DNA of 64,000 nt from contig NC_037597.1 of the NCBI RefSeq assembly GCF_003073045.1, positions 1,071,501 through 1,135,500 of the forward strand, read 5' to 3'. This document shows positions 59,345 through 64,000 of this stretch, piece after piece; the stretch's first letter is position 1; each line of letters starts with the position of its first letter. The notes beneath the pieces were generated by a model. The model was not told the DNA's origin, did no database searches, and was given only the letters and a program-made list of their open reading frames with translations. Position numbers and translations under genes: made by a program. Source of the stretch: Pomacea canaliculata (taxonomy: Eukaryota > Mollusca > Gastropoda > Architaenioglossa > Ampullariidae).

Positions 59345-62300
59345 GTCATATATGAGCACAGAGGCATGAGTCGCAAGTAGTAGCATGGACAGAGTAGGGC
59401 AATGAGTAGTATGACGAGAGTAGGACCGAGACATAGTGCAATGTAGTAGTGCACTGACAGAGAACCCTAGTAGTCACTGACATAGTCCAGATGTCTGCGC
59501 AAGTCGTCCTGAAGTAGAAGTCTACACCAGTAGTCTCCTCAGTAGTTAGCAGTAGTCACACAGTCAGACAGAGTAGACATGAAGCCACATAGTATCACTG
59601 ACACAAGTCCTGTGATAGACAATAAGTGAGTCACTGACAAGCTAAATAATGAAGTAGTAGTGAGTAGACGAGTCACTGACAAGTGAGTAAGACAGAGTAG
59701 ACAAGTGAAGTAGTGTAACAGAGTAGACCCTGAATGAATAATATCATGACAGAGGTAGACAATGAAGTAATGAAGTATGACAGTGTGTCACTGACATTGA
59801 AGTTAAGTATATACTGACTGTTTAGTCACTGACAGTAAGTAGACAACGACGAAGAAGTAGAACAATTAGTACTGACAGAGTCGACAATGAAGTAGTAGTC
59901 ATGACAGCTAGGTTAGATAATGAAGTAGTAGTACTGACAGCTAAGACAAGGAAGTAGTCATGACAGCTAAACTAATGAAGTAGTATCTTCACTGACAGAG
60001 TAGACAATGAAGTAGTAGTCACTGACAGCTAAAATGAAGTAGTAGTCCTGACAGAGTAGACAATGAAAGTAGTCACTGACAGAGTAGACAGTCATGACAG
60101 CTAAATAAGAAGTAGTAGTCACTGACAGAGTACAATGAAGTAGTAGTCACTGTCAGAGTAGACAATGAAGTAGTAGTCACTGACAGATGCCGAATGTAGA
60201 GTCCAGTAGTTTACAGCTAGACAAGTCAAGACAGAGTATAGTCACTGACAGATAAATAATGACAGTAGTAGTCACTGACAGAGTAGACAATGAAGTATAG
60301 TCACTGACAGCTATAAATGAAGTAGTAGTCTGACAGAGTAACAATGAAGTAGTAGTTCTGACAGAGTAGACAATGAAGTAGTAGTCACTGACAGCTAAAT
60401 AATGAAAGTAGTAGTCACTGACAGAGTAGACAATGAAGTAGTAGTTCACTGACAGAGTAGACAATGAAGTAGTAGATCAGAGTACAAGAGTGACAGCTGA
60501 CAATAGACAATGAAGTAGTAGTCACTGACAGAGTAGACAATGAGTAGTAGTCACTGACAGTCAGTGGACAGAAGTAGTAGTAGTCATGACAGCTAAAGAT
60601 AATGAAGTAGTAGTCATCACTGACAGAGTAGACAATGAAGTAGTAGTCACTGACACTAAATAATGAAGTAGTATAGTTAGTGACAGAGTAGAAGTATTAG
60701 TACTGAAGTAGTCACTGACAGCTAAATAATGAAGTAGTAGTTCACACTGACAGAGTAGACACCGAGTAGACAAGGAATAGTCACTGAGTACACTGACAGA
60801 GTAGACAATGAAGTAGTAGTCACTGACAGAGTAGACAATGAAAGTAGTAGTCACTGACAGCTAAATAATGAAGTAGTAGTCACTGACAGAAAGTAAAAAT
60901 GAAGTAGTAGTCACTGACAGAGTAGACAATGAAGTAGTAGTCACTGACAGCTACAATAATGAAGTAGTAGTGACTGACAGAGTAGACAATACAGTAAAGT
61001 ATTACTGACAAGAGTAGACAATGAAGTAGTAGTCACTGACAGCTAGCTAATAATGAAGTAGTAGTCACTGACAGTAGACAATGAAGTAGTAGTTAGACTA
61101 CTGACAGAGTAGACAAGTAGGTAGTCACTGACAGTAGAGCAAATAATGAAAAGTAGTAGTCCTGACAGACTGGAGTAGTAGTACAGAGTAACAATGAAGT
61201 AAGTAGTAGCACTGACAGAGTAGACAATGAATAGTCAACTGAACGGAATTGAAGTAGTAGCTGACAGAGTAGACAATGAAGTAGTAGTCACTGACAGAGT
61301 AGACAATGAGTAGTGACAGAGTAGACAATGAAGTAGTAGTCACTGACAGCTAAATAATGAAGTAGTAGTCACTGACAGAGTAGACAATGAAGTAGTAGTC
61401 ACTGACAGAGTAGACAATGAAGTAGTAGTCACTGCAGCAAAGTGAAAATAATGAAGTAGTAGTCACTGACAGAGTAGACAATGAAAGTAGTAGTTACTGG
61501 ACAGAGTAACAAGCAATGAAGTAGTTAGTCACTGACAGCTAAACAATGAAGTAGTAGTCACTGACAGAGTAGACAATGAAGTAGTAGTACTGACAGAGTA
61601 GTTAAAGTAGAGCTTAAAATGAAGTATAGACAATGAGTAGTTAGTCATGACAGAGTAGACATGAAGTAGAGCTAAATAGTGAGAGTAGTAGTGACAGTGA
61701 CAGAGTAGGCAGAAGAAGTAGTCACTGAGCTAATAAATGAAGTAGTAGTGAGACAGAGTAGACAGAGCTAGATTAGTAGTCACTGACAGCACTGAAGTAG
61801 TAGTGTCGTCCACTGACAGAGTAGCAGTAGTAGTCACTGACAGAGTAGACAATGAAGTAGTAGTCACTGACAGCTAAATAATGAAGTAGTAGTCACTGAC
61901 AGAGTAGACAATGAAGTAGTAGTTACTGACAGAGTAGACAATGAAGTAGTAGTCACTGACAGCTAAATAATGAAGTAGTAGTCAGTGACAGAGTAGACAA
62001 TGAAGTAGTCTACGACAGAGTAACAAGAATAGTCATGACAGCTAAAATAAGAAGTGTAAGTCACTGACAGAGTAGACACATGACTAGTCACTGACAGCTA
62101 AATAATGAAAGTAGTAGTCACTGACAAAGAGACAATGAAGTAGTAGTCACTGACACTAAATAATGAGTAGTAGTCACTACAGAGTAGACAATGAAGTAGT
62201 AGTAGACAATGAATGAAGTAGTCACTGACAGAGCTAGGTAATGAAGTAGTAGTTACTGACAGAGTAGACAAGTAGTAGTCACTGACAGCTAAATAATGAA

Positions 62301-63143
62301 GTAGTAGTCACTGACAGAGTAGACAATGAAGTAGTAGTCACTGACAGAGTAGACAATGAAGTAGTAGTCACTGACAGCTAAATAATGAAGTAGTAGTCAC
62401 TGACAGAGTAGACAATGAAGTAGTAGTCACTGACAGCTAAATAATGAAGTAGTAGTCACTGACAGAGTAGACAATGAAGTAGTAGTCACTGACAGCTAAA
62501 TAGACAATGAAGTAGTAGTCACTGACAGAGTAGACAATGAAGTAGTAGTCACTGACAGAGTAGACAATGAAGTAGTAGTCACTGACAGCTAAATAATGAA
62601 GTAGTAGTCACTGACAGAGTAGACAATGAAGTAGTAGTTAGTGACAGAGTAGACAAGAGTAGTAGTCACTGACAGCTAAATAATGAAGTAGTAGTCATGA
62701 CAGAGTAGACAATTAAGTAGTTACTGACAGAGTAGACAAGGAATAGACTGTCACAGCTAAATAATGAAGTAGTAGTCACTGACAGAGTAGGAAGTAGTAG
62801 TGACGAGCTAAATAATGAAGTAGTAGTGACAATGATTATAGTACTGACGTGACACTAATAATGAAGTAGTAGTCACTGACAGTAGTGACAATGAAGTAGT
62901 AGTACTGACAGAGTAATGAAGTAGTCACTGACACTGACAATGAAGTGAAGTAGACACTAAAATGAAGTAGTAGATGACAGAGACAATGAAGTAGTAGTCA
63001 CTGACAGAGTAGACAATGAAGTAGTAGTCATGACAGATAGTAGTAGTTCCTGACAGAGTAGACAATGAAGTAGTAGTTACTGACAGAGTAGACAATGAAG
63101 TAGTAGTTACTGACAGAATAGACAATGAATAGTCACTGACAAA
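59345..63143. repeat. Satellite array of two alternating units of about 30 bp, 3.8 kb
   Basis: There are two related units. Type S (30 bp) contains GACAGAGTAGACAATGAAGT and type T (29 bp) contains GACAGCTAAATAATGAAGT; both then continue AGTAGTCACT. In the cleanest part (about 62280-62640) units follow S/T or S-S-T order, a higher-order pattern. Roughly 120-130 units are present. The left edge (59345-60000), 61600-61830 and the right third are full of small deletions, more than in the centre. The 30-bp S unit leaves a ten-residue repeat (SDYYFIVYSV) open on the minus strand, but the 29-bp T units and their TAG break it, so it is not coding. Confidence 0.95.
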
Positions 63144-63546
63144 GAAAGACTTGTGTAGTGTTGACCGAGTTGTTTGCAAGTTTAAAAGCTTTGTTGTTTA
63201 TTATCCTACAAACAACTCTGACCAATATTGTGCCAGAGAAGAAATGTACTTTAATTTGGGCGGATGGGTTGTCTTTGCATGTATGTTGGTGTTGGTGTGC
63301 GTGCGTGCGTGTTATCTCCCGGGTTATTGTCTTTTTTATCTTAAGGCAAGTGCTTGGTGGGTAGAATCCTTTCCTTGGCTGCCAAAACTTGCCCCCGAGA
63401 GTGTTTGAAGGTTGCGGAGATAAGAGACACAGGTCTCAGGGACATGTCCACTTTACCCCATATCTTGGTTTTGTACAGAAATAAATTCCTGTACTTTATG
63501 ATGGCAATGACCACCAACACAGCTGTAGGCACGCTGGCCTGCAATG
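63144..63546. other. Unique-looking sequence right of the satellite
   Basis: Short open frames are present on both strands with no recognisable family. A GTGTGCGTGCGTGCGTG run lies near 63293. Nothing else is seen. Confidence 0.4.
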
Positions 63547-63554
63547 CTCCGGAA

Positions 63555-63823
63555 CAGGGCCGTGCTTAGGGGCAGGCGGACGAGGCATCTGCCTAGGGCC
63601 CCGCGCTTCAAGGGGCCCCGCGCTTTTGATTGACGAACGTTACAAATAAATTAATCGTAGGCTTATGTTGTAATGTGTATGCAGCGTGCTGTCAATGATA
63701 AAAGACGAGATATCCCTGAGGAAAAAAGTGACTTTAGATCCCAACTAAAACCGTGTGATCGTGGCGTGAGGGCCCCGCACATGCCCTTTGCCTCGGGCCC
63801 CGCGGGGGCTAAGAACGGGCCTG
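63555..63823. mobile_element. hAT-type non-autonomous element, 269 bp
   Basis: The ends are CAGGGCCGTGCTTAGGGGC and (reverse) CAGGCCCGTTCTTAGCCCC, imperfect inverted repeats of hAT style. The perfect 8-bp target duplication CTCCGGAA lies at 63547-63554 and 63824-63831. The interior has GGGGCCCCGCGC blocks on each side and no coding capacity. Confidence 0.9.
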
Positions 63824-63831
63824 CTCCGGAA

Positions 63832-64000
63832 TGTACCTTTAGCAGACAAATGGTATTCACAGAAAAACTGCTTTGATTGGTCTACACTCGAGCAACATAT
63901 ATCTATGAATTGCGCCTTTTTACAGAGGTGAAAGGTCAGTCAATGATGTGACAAGATGGGGATTGTATGACACTGACCGATATTTCACCTGTTTGAGGAA
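63832..64000. other. Right edge of window
   Basis: No recognisable feature. Confidence 0.4.

Noticed and set aside
60177-63179. Long minus-strand frames with ten-residue repeats over the satellite
   Set aside because: They arise because one unit is 30 bp; the 29-bp units break the frame and introduce stops. No start, splice or domain support.

Overview
The window is animal nuclear DNA, most likely from a mollusc and probably a gastropod. Genes are split by GT/AG introns. Two genes encode the invertebrate (molluscan-type) GH5 beta-mannanase, and between them lie tRNA-derived SINEs, LINE fragments, hAT-type non-autonomous transposons and many microsatellites. Assignments rest on recognised protein families, splice sites read by eye and comparison between copies; no database search was possible.

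Layout from left to right. 1-5,789 (-): the first exons of WDHD1/AND-1, a WD40 replication factor, running off the left edge. 6,978-8,584 (+): a SOCS4/5-type cytokine-signalling suppressor, head to head with WDHD1, as I recall WDHD1 and SOCS4 are in human. 11,874-14,401 (-): TSNAX (translin-associated factor X), whose central exons I cannot find. 15,013-47,364 (+): a tandem array of four purple acid phosphatase genes of the ACP7 type (called PAP-A to PAP-D here). Each has 11 coding exons of nearly invariant length, and each is preceded by the same compact promoter module: GAGGACA, an inverted GATA site, GATAAG, then a TATA box starting exactly 14 bp after the GATAAG start. 49,522-53,301 (+) and 54,221-57,557 (-): two tail-to-tail seven-exon beta-mannanase genes. 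59,345-63,143: a noisy 3.8-kb satellite made of two alternating units of about 30 bp. 63,555-63,823: a hAT-like element with a perfect 8-bp target duplication.

Mobile DNA lies mostly in introns and gene flanks. There is a 1.66-kb solo LTR in PAP-C intron 7, LINE 3' fragments in intron 2 of PAP-C and PAP-D, and a SINE next to a hAT MITE just upstream of the PAP-B promoter.

The phosphatases and mannanases all carry signal peptides. Together they look like a secreted, food-processing gene neighbourhood (phosphate release and mannan digestion), with GATA motifs near TATA boxes suggesting gut or digestive-gland expression; that last step is inference. Seven of the nine genes contain exactly one 1-bp frame disruption in an otherwise well-preserved reading frame. 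This points to residual long-read assembly indels more than to seven pseudogenes.
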